From: SIG598 sp045580875
GTDB taxonomy: Bacteria > Bacillota > Clostridia > Oscillospirales > Acutalibacteraceae
Length of the DNA stretch: 64,000 nucleotides
Assembly (NCBI GenBank): GCA_045580875.1
Contig: JAZNOP010000117.1
Span: 35,566 to 99,565 of the forward strand
Direction: 5' to 3'
Each line of letters begins with the position of its first letter. The stretch's first letter is position 1. The position numbers and the translations under genes were made by a program. The notes below the pieces were generated by a model that searched no databases, was not told the DNA's origin, and was given only the letters and a program-made list of their open reading frames with translations. Positions 41,839 to 51,144 of this stretch are shown here, in pieces.

Positions 41839-43134
41839 ATGCTTCAGTCGAACATGGCTATCAACGCAGAGGGAAATTTTGTTTTTGCCGGAAGAGATAC
41901 AGTAAAGCTCGCAGAGAAATACGGCACCGGTCTGTATGTCATGGATGAGGACAGAATCCGCGGAAACTGCCGCCAGTATGTCAACACCATGCGCAGCTGC
42001 ATGCCCAAGGGCTCTGTGCCGCTTTACGCCAGCAAAGCACTCTGCTTCAAGCAGCTTCTCAGAATAATAAACGAAGAGGGAATGTGTGCCGACGTTGTTT
42101 CTGCAGGTGAGCTCTACACTGCTCTTGCTGCAGGTTTTCCGGCAGAGCGCCTCTTCTTCCATGGTGTAAACAAGACCGACGAGGATATCGAGTACGCTAT
42201 CAGCAGCGGCATCGGTCACTTCATTGTAGACAGCTACGAGGAGCTTTATGCTGTTGACCGCATCGCAGGTGAGCACGGTATCCGCCAGCCTGTATTGCTC
42301 CGACTCACTCCGGGTATCGATCCCCATACCTTCGCTGCTGTAAATACCGGCAAGGTTGACTGCCAGTTCGGCGTTCCCATCGAGACCGGTCAGGCAAGAG
42401 AGTTTGTTGCAGAAACACTTAAGATGCCAAATATCCAGCTTGACGGCTTCCATTGCCACATCGGCTCGCAGATATTTGATGCTCAGCCCTTCTGCGATGC
42501 TATCGACATCATGCTCGGATTCATAGCAATGATCCGCAATGAGCTCGACTATACCGCATCTGTTCTCAACCTCGGCGGCGGCTTCGGCGTCAGATATGTC
42601 GAGACCGATCCCCATGTGGATATTCCGGCTTGCATCCGCCTTGTTGCGGCACATCTTGAAAAGGGCTGTGCTCAGCGCGGACTGCCGCTGCCCACCATTC
42701 TCATGGAGCCGGGCAGAAGCATCGTCGCAGATGCAGGCATTACCCTTTATACTGTCGGCAGCATAAAGACTATCGACGGTTACAGAAGCTATGTCACCGT
42801 TGACGGCGGTATGAGCGATAATCCCCGTTACGCTCTCTATCAGTCAGAATACACAGCTATCATTGCAAACAAGGCAGATCAGCCGGCAGACTTCCTTTGC
42901 TCCATAGCAGGTCGCTGCTGCGAGTCGGGTGCGCTCATTCAGGAGAACATCAATCTCCAGAAGGCACAGCGCGGTGATATCCTTGCAGTAATGGTAACAG
43001 TTGCCTACAACTAATCCATGGCATCAAATTACAACCGTATGCGCCGCCTGCCCATCGTTATGATCCGCGACGGCGAGGATTATGTCGCAGTTCGCCGCGA
43101 ATCCTACGAGGATCTGCTTGCCTGCGAGATTTAA
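41839..43134 (+). pseudogene. lysA: Diaminopimelate decarboxylase lysA with in-frame TAA at 43012-43014
   Basis: Final step of lysine synthesis. The first 391 codons encode a normal fold III PLP decarboxylase: K66 in YASKALCF, HCHIGSQI, GGGFGVRY, LMEPGRSIV and CESGAL. After AVMVTVAYN comes TAA where a tyrosine codon would be expected (family pattern AYNYSMASNYN). The frame then continues without error for 39 more codons (SMASNYNRMRRLPIVMIRDG, ending EDLLACEI) to a second TAA at 43132-43134. The truncated product would lose the final strand region that completes the C-terminal domain. Either a recent nonsense mutation, stop readthrough or a sequence error. Confidence 0.88.
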
Positions 43135-43153
43135 ACTCTCAGGGGGAGATATA

Positions 43154-43711
43154 ATGCTTACCCATGTCGGAACAAATACAATAGAAACTGAAAGACTTAT
43201 ACTGCGCCGCTTTGAATATACCGATACTCAGGCTATGCTGAAAAACTGGATAGCCGACGAAAATATACAGGTTATGTATTCAGAGCCGGTCTATACAACT
43301 GAGGCGGAAGTGAAAGAGCTTCTGGATAAATACATTGGCTCGTATGCAAGAGAAGACTATTACCGCTGGGCTGTCATCGACAGAAATACGGAGGAATGCA
43401 TCGGTCAGATTGCGTATTTTCTGGTGGACAGCAAAAACCACTTTGCGGAAATAGAATACTGCATTGGCTCTGAGTTTCAGTGCAGAGGTTACGCCACAGA
43501 GGCGACAAAGGCAGTAATCGCTTACGGCTTTGACAGAATCAATCTGCATAAGGTGCAGATATGCACAAAGACCGTAAACAAGCCTTCAAAGCGGGTTATA
43601 GAGAAATGCGGATTCACCTACGAAGGCACACTGCGTGACTATTTCTATATGGGTGAAAGCTATGTCGGAAGATTGTATTTTTCCATACTCAGAGAAGAAT
43701 ACTATTCATAA
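43154..43711 (+). CDS. GNAT family N-acetyltransferase (RimJ/RimL type)
   Basis: 185 residues from the ATG at 43154, preceded by GGGGGAG; the frame upstream overlaps the tail of lysA and is not real. Opening TERLILRRFEYTD, then CIGSEFQCRGYATEATKAVI (acetyl-CoA loop) and KTVNKPSKRVIEKCGF. It acetylates an amino group of an unknown substrate (ribosomal protein N-termini and antibiotics are known cases in the family). Confidence 0.88.
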   Translation: MLTHVGTNTIETERLILRRFEYTDTQAMLKNWIADENIQVMYSEPVYTTEAEVKELLDKYIGSYAREDYYRWAVIDRNTEECIGQIAYFLVDSKNHFAEIEYCIGSEFQCRGYATEATKAVIAYGFDRINLHKVQICTKTVNKPSKRVIEKCGFTYEGTLRDYFYMGESYVGRLYFSILREEYYS

Positions 43712-43720
43712 TAAAAGCAC

Positions 43721-43752
43721 AAAAGCGGTCTGTTTTTAAACAGACCGCTTTT
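43721..43752. terminator. Bidirectional terminator
   Basis: 15-bp stem, AAAAGCGGTCTGTTT (43721-43735) with 43738-43752; T-run after it and A-run before it. Serves the convergent GNAT and membrane protein genes. Confidence 0.88.
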
Positions 43753-43768
43753 TGTTATAAGTTATAAG

Positions 43769-44218
43769 CTATAGTACGAAATTGACAAGAGCGAAAATCA
43801 TGTGACAGACAGTAAATATCGAGACAGGAACTATGGCTATCACATTTTTGCGGTCAAGAGCATAGGTGAAAAATGCCGCGCAGGGGAGAATTGCCATGCC
43901 GATAATAACAGCATTTCCGATAAAACCAAGGTAATAAAGCACCCAGCAGAAAAGATAAAGCAGTGTGCATATCACCGAAGTAATAACGAGCGGAGAAAAG
44001 CGCAGCTTTCCGGCGGAAAGATTCCTGATTGCGCATAAGGCGAAAACAAGGGCGATCTGCGCTGCCGAGGCGATTGTATCGATGACAGGAGTGAGTGATT
44101 CATTCCGAAGAATATCGTTCGGTGCAGGGATAAATCCCCAGATTATATTTGGGATCATTATTACTGCAAAAAGCAGCAATGCCCACACATCAAAACCCTT
44201 AGTGTATTTCTTTGTCAT
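43769..44218 (-). CDS. Small uncharacterised integral membrane protein
   Basis: 149 residues, five hydrophobic segments (about 12-30, 46-64, 76-94, 99-117, 124-146). Not recognised; its look is of the small clostridial permease-like proteins of unknown role. AGGAGA precedes the ATG. One base separates it from the acetyltransferase upstream, so they are co-transcribed. Confidence 0.75.
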   Translation of the reverse strand: MTKKYTKGFDVWALLLFAVIMIPNIIWGFIPAPNDILRNESLTPVIDTIASAAQIALVFALCAIRNLSAGKLRFSPLVITSVICTLLYLFCWVLYYLGFIGNAVIIGMAILPCAAFFTYALDRKNVIAIVPVSIFTVCHMIFALVNFVL

Positions 44219-44219
44219 A

Positions 44220-44852
44220 TTATTCTCCTTTGATTACCTCGCAGAGAAGCTCCGGCGGGATTGTTCTGTCTCTGAAGTAGTATTCACGGTCACGCTCACC
44301 GACTTCACGCACTACACGGCATGGGTTTCCGACTGCAACAACGCCTGCCGGAATATCCTTCGTGACTATGCTTCCGGCTCCGATTACGGTATCATCGCCA
44401 ATCGTTACGCCCGGTACAATGACAGCTCCGGCACCTATCCAGCAATTACGTCCGATTCGCACAGGTGCGTTATACTGATATCCCTGCTGTCTGAGCTCCG
44501 GAAGAATGGGGTGACCGGCAGCGGCAATAGTAACATTCGGACCGATCATTGTATAATCGCCGACATAGATGTGTGTGTCGTCAACCAGTGTGAGATTGAA
44601 GTTTGCATAGACGAATTTTCCGAAATGTACGTGATGACCACCCCAGTTTGAGTGAAGAGGCGGCTCGATATAGCAGCCCTCGCCGATTTCAGCAAACATT
44701 TCGCGAAGCAGCTGCCCGCGTTTCTCCATCTCGGATGGGCGTGTTGCGTTGTAGTCATAAAGCAGCTCAAGGAATCCGAGCTGCTCCTTCATTATGCTGT
44801 CATCAGTCGGCAGATAAAGCTCACCGCTGTGGAGTTTTTCTCTTATATCCAT
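44220..44852 (-). CDS. Maltose/galactoside O-acetyltransferase (left-handed beta-helix)
   Basis: 210 residues. N-terminal Maa-type cap (1-55), then hexapeptide repeats forming a left-handed beta-helix. The catalytic histidine lies in AAAGHPI (about 112), and the C-terminal VIGAGSIVTKDIPAGVVAVGNPC is diagnostic of the LacA/Maa group. It transfers acetyl from acetyl-CoA to a sugar hydroxyl. AAGGAAG precedes the ATG. Confidence 0.92.
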   Translation of the reverse strand: MDIREKLHSGELYLPTDDSIMKEQLGFLELLYDYNATRPSEMEKRGQLLREMFAEIGEGCYIEPPLHSNWGGHHVHFGKFVYANFNLTLVDDTHIYVGDYTMIGPNVTIAAAGHPILPELRQQGYQYNAPVRIGRNCWIGAGAVIVPGVTIGDDTVIGAGSIVTKDIPAGVVAVGNPCRVVREVGERDREYYFRDRTIPPELLCEVIKGE

Positions 44853-45049
44853 GCGAGTATCTTCCTTTTCGTTCTGGATAGATTGATTTTACACCGGATA
44901 TCTGTAAAGGTCAATACAAACAAAATTAATATATACATATTTGATATTCACTTTTGTCAGGTTGTGATGTATAATGCATACTGTATTCAGCTGTATGCGC
45001 TGTCTGCTTCACGCAGAAAAATAATTTATAAATATAAGAATGTGATCTT

Positions 45050-46171
45050 GTGTATTTTGCAATGCTTGCGGCGCTGGTCGTTATCTGCTGTATTAAAGCC
45101 GGAGTTTCCGGCGAAGGTAAGCTGTATGATGACTATATGTCACATGAGCGCACAACATCGATCAAGGGCGTTTTTGCTGTTATAATCGTAATGTCTCATA
45201 TGCTGCAGTATATTACAGTGAGCAGCACTCCCGACAGGTCGGCGCAAAGAATAATAGTAGCCATCGGTCAGCTGATGGTGACAATGTTCTTCTTTTATTC
45301 CGGCTACGGTATCGTCGAATCCTGCCGCAGCAAGCCGGAATATATAAAGAGCTTTTTCAAAAGCAGGATACTGAAGACGCTGGTGCATTTTGACCTTGCT
45401 GTGATCCTGTTTATTATCGTCAATGCTTTTATGGGCAAAACGTACGGCATTGAGCGTACATTGCTTGCTTTTGTCGGCTGGACATCAATCGGAAACAGCA
45501 ATTGGTTTGTGTTCTGCACCTTGGCGCTGTATGCTGTCACACTGCTTGCCTTTGGCATACTGCAAAAATACCGGCATATTGCCATTGCTGCTGTGTGGGT
45601 GCTTACCATAGCTCTTGCGGTGATACTCAGGGCGGTAAAGGAAGATTACTGGTGGTACAATACCCTGCTTTGCTATCCGCTGGGAATGCTCTGGTCTGAG
45701 ATAAGAAAGCCTGTCGAAGGTGCTATGAGGAAACGTACGGGTGTATGGTGGGCAGCAATGCTGACAACACTGGCTGTATTTGCCGCCGCATCTGTGATGA
45801 TGACCTCCAAGCTGTATAAGCTGCCGTTGTCAAAATATTTTGAGTGGATGGATCTGCAATATTTCTATATGTTTTTTGCATGTATCTTCTGTTTATTGGT
45901 CGTTATCTCGCAAATGCGTCTTCGAACCCACAACAGGGTGCTCCATTGGCTTGGAGTCAATTCCTTCAGCATATATATACTGCAGCGTATTCCTATGAGA
46001 ATTCTGACCTGTTTCGATCTCCGGAATAAACCGGTGCTGTTCATTCCGATTGCTCTTGCGGCTGTACTGATTATCGCTCCGGCTTTCACATGGCTCACAA
46101 ACAAGCTGGATAAGGTGCTTTTCTCCAGAAAAAATTGGTTTAACATCAACAAAATGAAATTTCATGTATAA
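45050..46171 (+). CDS. Acyltransferase family 3-like membrane protein
   Basis: 373 residues, about ten hydrophobic segments. Near the N-terminus TTSIKGVFAVIIVMSHML matches the (R)G-I-x(2-4)-H region of OafA/acyltransferase 3 proteins, and FFFYSGYGIVES follows. The usual role is moving acetyl or succinyl groups onto surface glycans. The start (GTG 45050 or ATG 45062) has no clear ribosome binding site. Confidence 0.75.
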   Translation: MYFAMLAALVVICCIKAGVSGEGKLYDDYMSHERTTSIKGVFAVIIVMSHMLQYITVSSTPDRSAQRIIVAIGQLMVTMFFFYSGYGIVESCRSKPEYIKSFFKSRILKTLVHFDLAVILFIIVNAFMGKTYGIERTLLAFVGWTSIGNSNWFVFCTLALYAVTLLAFGILQKYRHIAIAAVWVLTIALAVILRAVKEDYWWYNTLLCYPLGMLWSEIRKPVEGAMRKRTGVWWAAMLTTLAVFAAASVMMTSKLYKLPLSKYFEWMDLQYFYMFFACIFCLLVVISQMRLRTHNRVLHWLGVNSFSIYILQRIPMRILTCFDLRNKPVLFIPIALAAVLIIAPAFTWLTNKLDKVLFSRKNWFNINKMKFHV

Positions 46172-46236
46172 ATACAATACGCAGCCGGAATTCACTGACC
46201 CGCTGTGTGAACACAAATTTTCAGGGAGGTTCTGAG

Positions 46237-47592
46237 TTGAATATCGTAATAATAGGTAACGGAAAGGTCGGCTCATATCTTGCCGGTCAGCTTCTGAAGG
46301 ATAAACACAGACTGACTATAGTCGACAGCAGTGAGGAATCGCTGGAAGCTGCAGAGTCGCTTGATGCCATGACGGTAACCGGCAGCGGCTCAAGTCTTTC
46401 GATACTGAAGGAAGCTGGTGTGGACGACTGCGATGTCTTGATTGCTGTCACAGGCAGTGATGAGGTCAATATGCTCTGCTGTCTGCTCGGTAAGCGACTG
46501 GGTGCGCGCTATACCATAGCCCGTGTGCGTGATACTATTTATAATTCAGATATTGCAATTCTGAAAAAAGAACTGTCGATTGATATGACTATCAATCCGG
46601 AGTTTGTTACCGCACGTGAAATTACGCGAATGATAAAATTCCCGGAGGCAAGCGAGATCGAGACATTCTGCGGCGGCAGAGTTGAAATGGTAAGCCTCAG
46701 GGTGGAAGATGGGGACTTTCTGATTGATATGACCCTTTCAGATATAATGAAAAAGCGCATATCCAATGTACTTTTCTGTGTCGTTGAACGCGGTGAGGAT
46801 ACATATATTCCTAATGGTTCTTTCAGAATACAGAAGAATGATAAGCTCTATATAATCGGCAGGAGTGCTGAGCTTGTAAAGCTGTTCCGTTCGCTCGGAA
46901 GATATTCCAACAAGGTCAATGATGTAATGATATCGGGTGGCAGCCGTATAACCTATTATTTCTGCCGTGAGCTCGAGCGTATGGGTGTCAAGGCGAAAAT
47001 CATTGAGATAAATCCTGCAAAATGCCGTATTCTTTCAGAAGAGCTGCAGGATATGATGGTTCTGCAGGGTGATGGAACCGACCAGGAGGTACTCCGCAGT
47101 GAGAATCTCGGTGCGGCAGATGCTTTTGTCAGCCTGACAAACCGTGATGAGGACAACCTTATCACTGCACTTTACGCAATGCAGTGCGGTGTTCCGAAGG
47201 TTATTGCAAAGAACAACCGGACTCATTACACCTCAATTATACAGAGACTCGGCATCGACGGAATCATCAGCCCGAAGGTCATTACCGGCAATCAGATACT
47301 TCAGTTTGTCCGCGGACTTGACAATTCTGAGGGCAGTGAGATGATCACCCTCTATCAGATAGCTGACGGCAGGGCGGAAGCAATGGAATTCCATATCGGA
47401 GCAGAGGCACCGTATCTTGGAGTCAAACTCAAGGACGTACCGACTCACAATAATGTTCTTATTGCCGCAATAATCAGAAACAGCCAGATAATAATCCCGA
47501 ACGGCGAAATGTCAATGCTGTCCGGAGATCATGTTGTTATTGTCGCCTCAGGCATAACAGTACAGCAGTTTGACGATATTTTCAAAAAGTAA
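46237..47592 (+). CDS. trkA: Potassium uptake regulator TrkA (two RCK domains)
   Basis: 451 residues from TTG 46237, seven bases after GGGAGG (the frame runs up to 46207). Two RCK_N Rossmann domains: NIVIIGNGKVGSYLA at the start and VMISGGSRITYYFCRELE at about 230. Each is followed by an RCK_C domain. It gates TrkH by binding NAD/ATP. Note that the second Rossmann glycine motif is imperfect (GGSRIT). 18 bases before trkH. Confidence 0.95.
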   Translation: MNIVIIGNGKVGSYLAGQLLKDKHRLTIVDSSEESLEAAESLDAMTVTGSGSSLSILKEAGVDDCDVLIAVTGSDEVNMLCCLLGKRLGARYTIARVRDTIYNSDIAILKKELSIDMTINPEFVTAREITRMIKFPEASEIETFCGGRVEMVSLRVEDGDFLIDMTLSDIMKKRISNVLFCVVERGEDTYIPNGSFRIQKNDKLYIIGRSAELVKLFRSLGRYSNKVNDVMISGGSRITYYFCRELERMGVKAKIIEINPAKCRILSEELQDMMVLQGDGTDQEVLRSENLGAADAFVSLTNRDEDNLITALYAMQCGVPKVIAKNNRTHYTSIIQRLGIDGIISPKVITGNQILQFVRGLDNSEGSEMITLYQIADGRAEAMEFHIGAEAPYLGVKLKDVPTHNNVLIAAIIRNSQIIIPNGEMSMLSGDHVVIVASGITVQQFDDIFKK

Positions 47593-47610
47593 CCGACCGG
47601 GAGAATTATC

Positions 47611-49053
47611 ATGAACAGAAGATTGATTGTAAAGACTCTTGGTATAGTGCTGTACATCGAAGCGCTATGTATGCTTGCTGCGCTTGTGGTTGGACTGCTG
47701 TTCGGAGAGTCACCCAAGCCGATGATTATATCAATACTGATAGCGATTGCCTGTGCAGTTCCGATGTCGTTGATAAAGCCGAAAAGCAGCAGCTTTTTTC
47801 CACGTGACGGACTTGTTACCGTCGCTGTAATCTGGCTGGTAATATCAGTAATAGGCGCACTACCGTTTTATTTCAGCGGTCATTTTCCTACGTTTATCGA
47901 TGCAGTGTTTGAAGCTGTATCCGGATTCACAACCACCGGTGCCAGTGTTCTTTCGGAGATTGAGGCTGTGCCAAAGGGGATTCTCCTGTGGCGAAGCATG
48001 ACACACTTCCTTGGAGGAATGGGCGTACTTGTCCTCGCAATGGCGATATTCCCCGCAATAGGAGAGAGAACGCACAATCTGATGTCAGCAGAAAGCACAG
48101 GACCAAAACCGGGGCGTCTGGTTACAACGATAGGAGATTCCGCCAAGATATTGTATCTTATTTATCTTGTGCTTACAGTTATAGAGGTGCTCCTGCTTAA
48201 ATTTGTTGCAGGACTTTCGCTTTATGATTCTGTGATAAGCGCTTTTTCAACGGCAGGTACAGGTGGTTTTTCGTGCCTTAATAGCAGCATAGCCGGATAT
48301 AACAACTTAGCGGCTGAAATGATAATTATGGTATTTATGATGCTGTTTGGTATAAACTTTACCGTCTTTTTCCTGCTGCTTACGGGACATATCAAGGATG
48401 CACTGAAGAACAGTGAGGTTTATTTCTATATTGGGCTCATAATTACCGCGATAATTTCAATATCAATCAATACCTATTCGCATTATGGCTCAATAGGTGA
48501 GACGCTCCGATATACATCATTTCAGGTAGTGTCAATAATAACAACGACCGGTTTTGTTACCAGCGACTTTGAATTATGGCCGATGTTCAGCAAATGTATA
48601 CTGCTGATACTGATGCTTGTAGGTGCCTGCGCAGGCTCAACCGGCGGCGGAATGAAATGCTCAAGAATTCTCATTCTGCTCAAGTCTCTGCGCAGAGAGG
48701 TACACCGCATGGCACACCCGAGACTTGTCAGAGTGATTACGATGGATCGCAAGCCGGTTGCAGAATCGGTTGTCACAAATACAATTCAGTTCCTTGTCAG
48801 CTATGTTGTGCTGGTAGTAATCGGTACACTTCTCGTCGCTCTTGAGGGACACGATTTTACCACAACATTCACCTCGGTCATAACCTGTATCAGCAATGTC
48901 GGACCGGGCTTTGGAATGGTAGGTGCGACTCAGAATTTCGGATTCTTAGGAGGCTTCAGCAAGATAGTTCTGTCAGTGCTTATGCTCGCAGGACGTCTCG
49001 AGATATTTCCGATGCTGATTCTCTTCTCACGTTCAACCTGGCGTGATAAATAA
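47611..49053 (+). CDS. trkH: Potassium transporter TrkH
   Basis: 480 residues, four repeated membrane-pore-membrane units. Selectivity-loop strings: SGFTTTGASVL, STAGTGGFSCLNSS, TTTGFVTSDFELWP and SNVGPGFG. Partner of TrkA in the same operon; K+ uptake across the membrane. The RCK-controlled system is a typical c-di-AMP target group in Firmicutes, and cdaA lies at the other end of the window. Confidence 0.95.
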   Translation: MNRRLIVKTLGIVLYIEALCMLAALVVGLLFGESPKPMIISILIAIACAVPMSLIKPKSSSFFPRDGLVTVAVIWLVISVIGALPFYFSGHFPTFIDAVFEAVSGFTTTGASVLSEIEAVPKGILLWRSMTHFLGGMGVLVLAMAIFPAIGERTHNLMSAESTGPKPGRLVTTIGDSAKILYLIYLVLTVIEVLLLKFVAGLSLYDSVISAFSTAGTGGFSCLNSSIAGYNNLAAEMIIMVFMMLFGINFTVFFLLLTGHIKDALKNSEVYFYIGLIITAIISISINTYSHYGSIGETLRYTSFQVVSIITTTGFVTSDFELWPMFSKCILLILMLVGACAGSTGGGMKCSRILILLKSLRREVHRMAHPRLVRVITMDRKPVAESVVTNTIQFLVSYVVLVVIGTLLVALEGHDFTTTFTSVITCISNVGPGFGMVGATQNFGFLGGFSKIVLSVLMLAGRLEIFPMLILFSRSTWRDK

Positions 49054-49061
49054 ATGAATCA

Positions 49062-49107
49062 AATGACCCGAAGCATTCTTGTCCTCAAGTCTGCTCCGGG
49101 TCGTTTT
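49062..49107 (+). terminator. Terminator after trkH
   Basis: 9-bp stem with one G.U pair (49062-49070 with 49097-49105), larger loop, followed by TTTT. Confidence 0.6.
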
Positions 49108-49120
49108 GGAATTAGGAAGA

Positions 49121-49349
49121 TAAATTGGGGTTTAGCGGAGCAAAAGTTTTGATCGACCTTTTTCAAAAGGTCGTGGGTCAAGGGCAACGCCCTTGCAGGT
49201 TTTAAGGACGGAGTCCTTAATTCTTTTTCGATGAGAAGTTGAGGCTTTGCCTCAAACTCCACGAGGGCGCTGCCCTCGACCTGGCACCTTTAACAAAAGG
49301 GGACGAAACTTTTAATCTGCCTGCGCTTAATCGCATAAACCAAAATTTA
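49121..49349 (+). repeat. 229-bp hairpin-rich interspersed element, copy 2
   Basis: Same length and order of hairpins as copy 1. The ends have drifted: TAAATTGGGGTTTA on the left and TAAACCAAAATTTA on the right. In the fifth hairpin copy 1 has GAGGAC/GTCCTC and this copy has GAGGGC/GCCCTC, a paired change. The sixth hairpin is damaged here (GCACCTTTAACAAAAGGGG). It lies between the trkH terminator and the mtn promoter. Confidence 0.93.
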
Positions 49350-49400
49350 CAAATATCTGTAAATCAATTCAAACGTCCCTGTCTATACCAATAATATATA

Positions 49401-49429
49401 TTTACTTTCACAGCGTTTCGATGTATACT
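49401..49429 (+). promoter_or_regulatory. Promoter of mtn-ymdB
   Basis: -35 TTTACT (49401-49406), 17-base spacer, -10 TATACT (49424-49429). Confidence 0.65.
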
Positions 49430-49481
49430 TAATATGTATGTGCATTTTACAGACAAATTCAAATTATCTGGAGGTCAGGAT

Positions 49482-50177
49482 ATGATTGGTATAATTGGTG
49501 CTATGAGCGTTGAGGTTGACAGCATCTGCGCTGCAATGACCGACCGCAGTATCAAAACTGTCAGCGGAATAGATTTTAACACCGGCATTCTTTACAACTC
49601 ACCTGTTGTTGTCGCACGATGCGGCATCGGCAAGGTAAGTGCAGCAGTCTGCGCTCAGATAATGATATCGGTATTCGGTGCCAACCGCATAATCAATACT
49701 GGAGTCGCAGGCGGTCTCGCTGACGGTATGCGTCAGGGTGATATTGCTGTTGCGACCGGCTTTGTTGAGCACGACATGGATACCACTCCTCTCGGAGATG
49801 CTCCGGGATATCTCTCCGGACTTGATATAATCGAACTGCCCTGCGACAAGACTCTCGGCGATCAGATTTTTGCAATTTCCTCACTCAACAGCGATTATTC
49901 CACCCTCAGAGGAATCATTGCAACAGGTGACCAGTTTATTGCCAGCCGTGAACGCTCTGAATTTATCCGCTCGACCTTCAGCGCCTGTGCCTGCGAGATG
50001 GAGGGCGGCGCTATCGCTCATGTCTGCTTCATGGCCGGTGTTCCCTTTGCCGCCGTCCGCTGCATTTCCGACAACGCAGACGGAGAAGCCGGTCTCTCCT
50101 ACGGCGACTTTGTAGGCATTGCCGCTGAGCGCTGCGCACAGCTTGTTCTCAGCCTTTTCCGGAGGGTATCTGAATGA
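49482..50177 (+). CDS. mtn: 5'-methylthioadenosine/S-adenosylhomocysteine nucleosidase
   Basis: Splits MTA and SAH, in the methyl and autoinducer-2 recycling route. 231 residues from ATG 49482, seven bases after GGAGG. Signatures GIIGAMSVEVD, TGVAGGLADGM, EMEGGAIAHVC (catalytic Glu) and CISDNADGEA (catalytic Asp). Overlaps ymdB by four bases. Confidence 0.96.
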   Translation: MIGIIGAMSVEVDSICAAMTDRSIKTVSGIDFNTGILYNSPVVVARCGIGKVSAAVCAQIMISVFGANRIINTGVAGGLADGMRQGDIAVATGFVEHDMDTTPLGDAPGYLSGLDIIELPCDKTLGDQIFAISSLNSDYSTLRGIIATGDQFIASRERSEFIRSTFSACACEMEGGAIAHVCFMAGVPFAAVRCISDNADGEAGLSYGDFVGIAAERCAQLVLSLFRRVSE

Positions 50178-50947
50178 AGATTCTCTGCGTAGGTGACGTT
50201 ATCGGCTCGATCGGAATCAGTTATCTTAAGAAAAAACTGTACGAGCTGAAAAACAGTCAGAATATAGACGTTGTTATCGCCAACGGAGAAAATTCAGCTG
50301 ATACAAACGGCATAACCTACGATTCCGCCGACCATCTTTTCCGGTGCGGAGTAGACGTTATCACTACCGGCAACCACTGCTTCCAGCGCAAGGAAAGCTA
50401 CGATATGTATGAAGAGCACATTCTCCCGGTAATCCGTCCGGCAAATTTTCCTGACGGTGTTCCAGGATTCGGCGTGCACACCGTCGACTTCTGCTACACT
50501 CAGGTTGCTGTCATCAATCTTATGGGACTCGTTTATATGCAGGAATCCCTCGACTGCCCCTTCCGTACACTGGATCGACTTCTCAAGGATATCGATGCCA
50601 AGGTTATCATCGTTGATTTCCACGCTGATGCTACCGCTGAAAAACGCGCACTTGCCGAGATGTTCGACGGTCGTGTATCAGCTGTATTCGGCACTCACAC
50701 CCATGTTCAGACTGCTGATGAACAGATTCTGCCGAAAGGAACCGGATTTATTACCGACGTCGGTATGACAGGTCCGATAAACTCAGTCATAGGCGTAAAA
50801 CCGGAAGCTGCAATCAAAAAGATGACAACACATATGCCGACACGGCTGGAATATGCTGACGGACCATGCATGATGAATGCTGTACTTTTCGAGATTGACC
50901 ACAAAACCGGACGAACTGTTTCAGTCGAACGTATTCTGATAAAGTAA
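50174..50947 (+). CDS. ymdB: YmdB-family metallophosphoesterase
   Basis: 257 residues, beginning ILCVGDVIGSIG. Metal and catalytic motifs NGENSAD, TGNHCFQ, VDFHADATAEK and GTHTHVQTADE are all present. In Bacillus YmdB hydrolyses 2',3'-cyclic nucleotides and affects biofilm and motility choice. ATGA overlap with mtn. Confidence 0.95.
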   Translation: MKILCVGDVIGSIGISYLKKKLYELKNSQNIDVVIANGENSADTNGITYDSADHLFRCGVDVITTGNHCFQRKESYDMYEEHILPVIRPANFPDGVPGFGVHTVDFCYTQVAVINLMGLVYMQESLDCPFRTLDRLLKDIDAKVIIVDFHADATAEKRALAEMFDGRVSAVFGTHTHVQTADEQILPKGTGFITDVGMTGPINSVIGVKPEAAIKKMTTHMPTRLEYADGPCMMNAVLFEIDHKTGRTVSVERILIK

Positions 50948-51144
50948 CACACTGCACCTCCGAAAGTATATCCGCAAAAGTTGATTTATCATCAATTCCT
51001 CACGTATAGTTGCGCTTTTATTCATAAAAATTTTATTTTATCTGCTGCGCGATATGATATACTAACATCGTTAAAATCGTATCATAGTAAATTATTTTCC
51101 GCGTTTCGCAGATAATATTCATAATATCGCGAAAGTGAGACACA

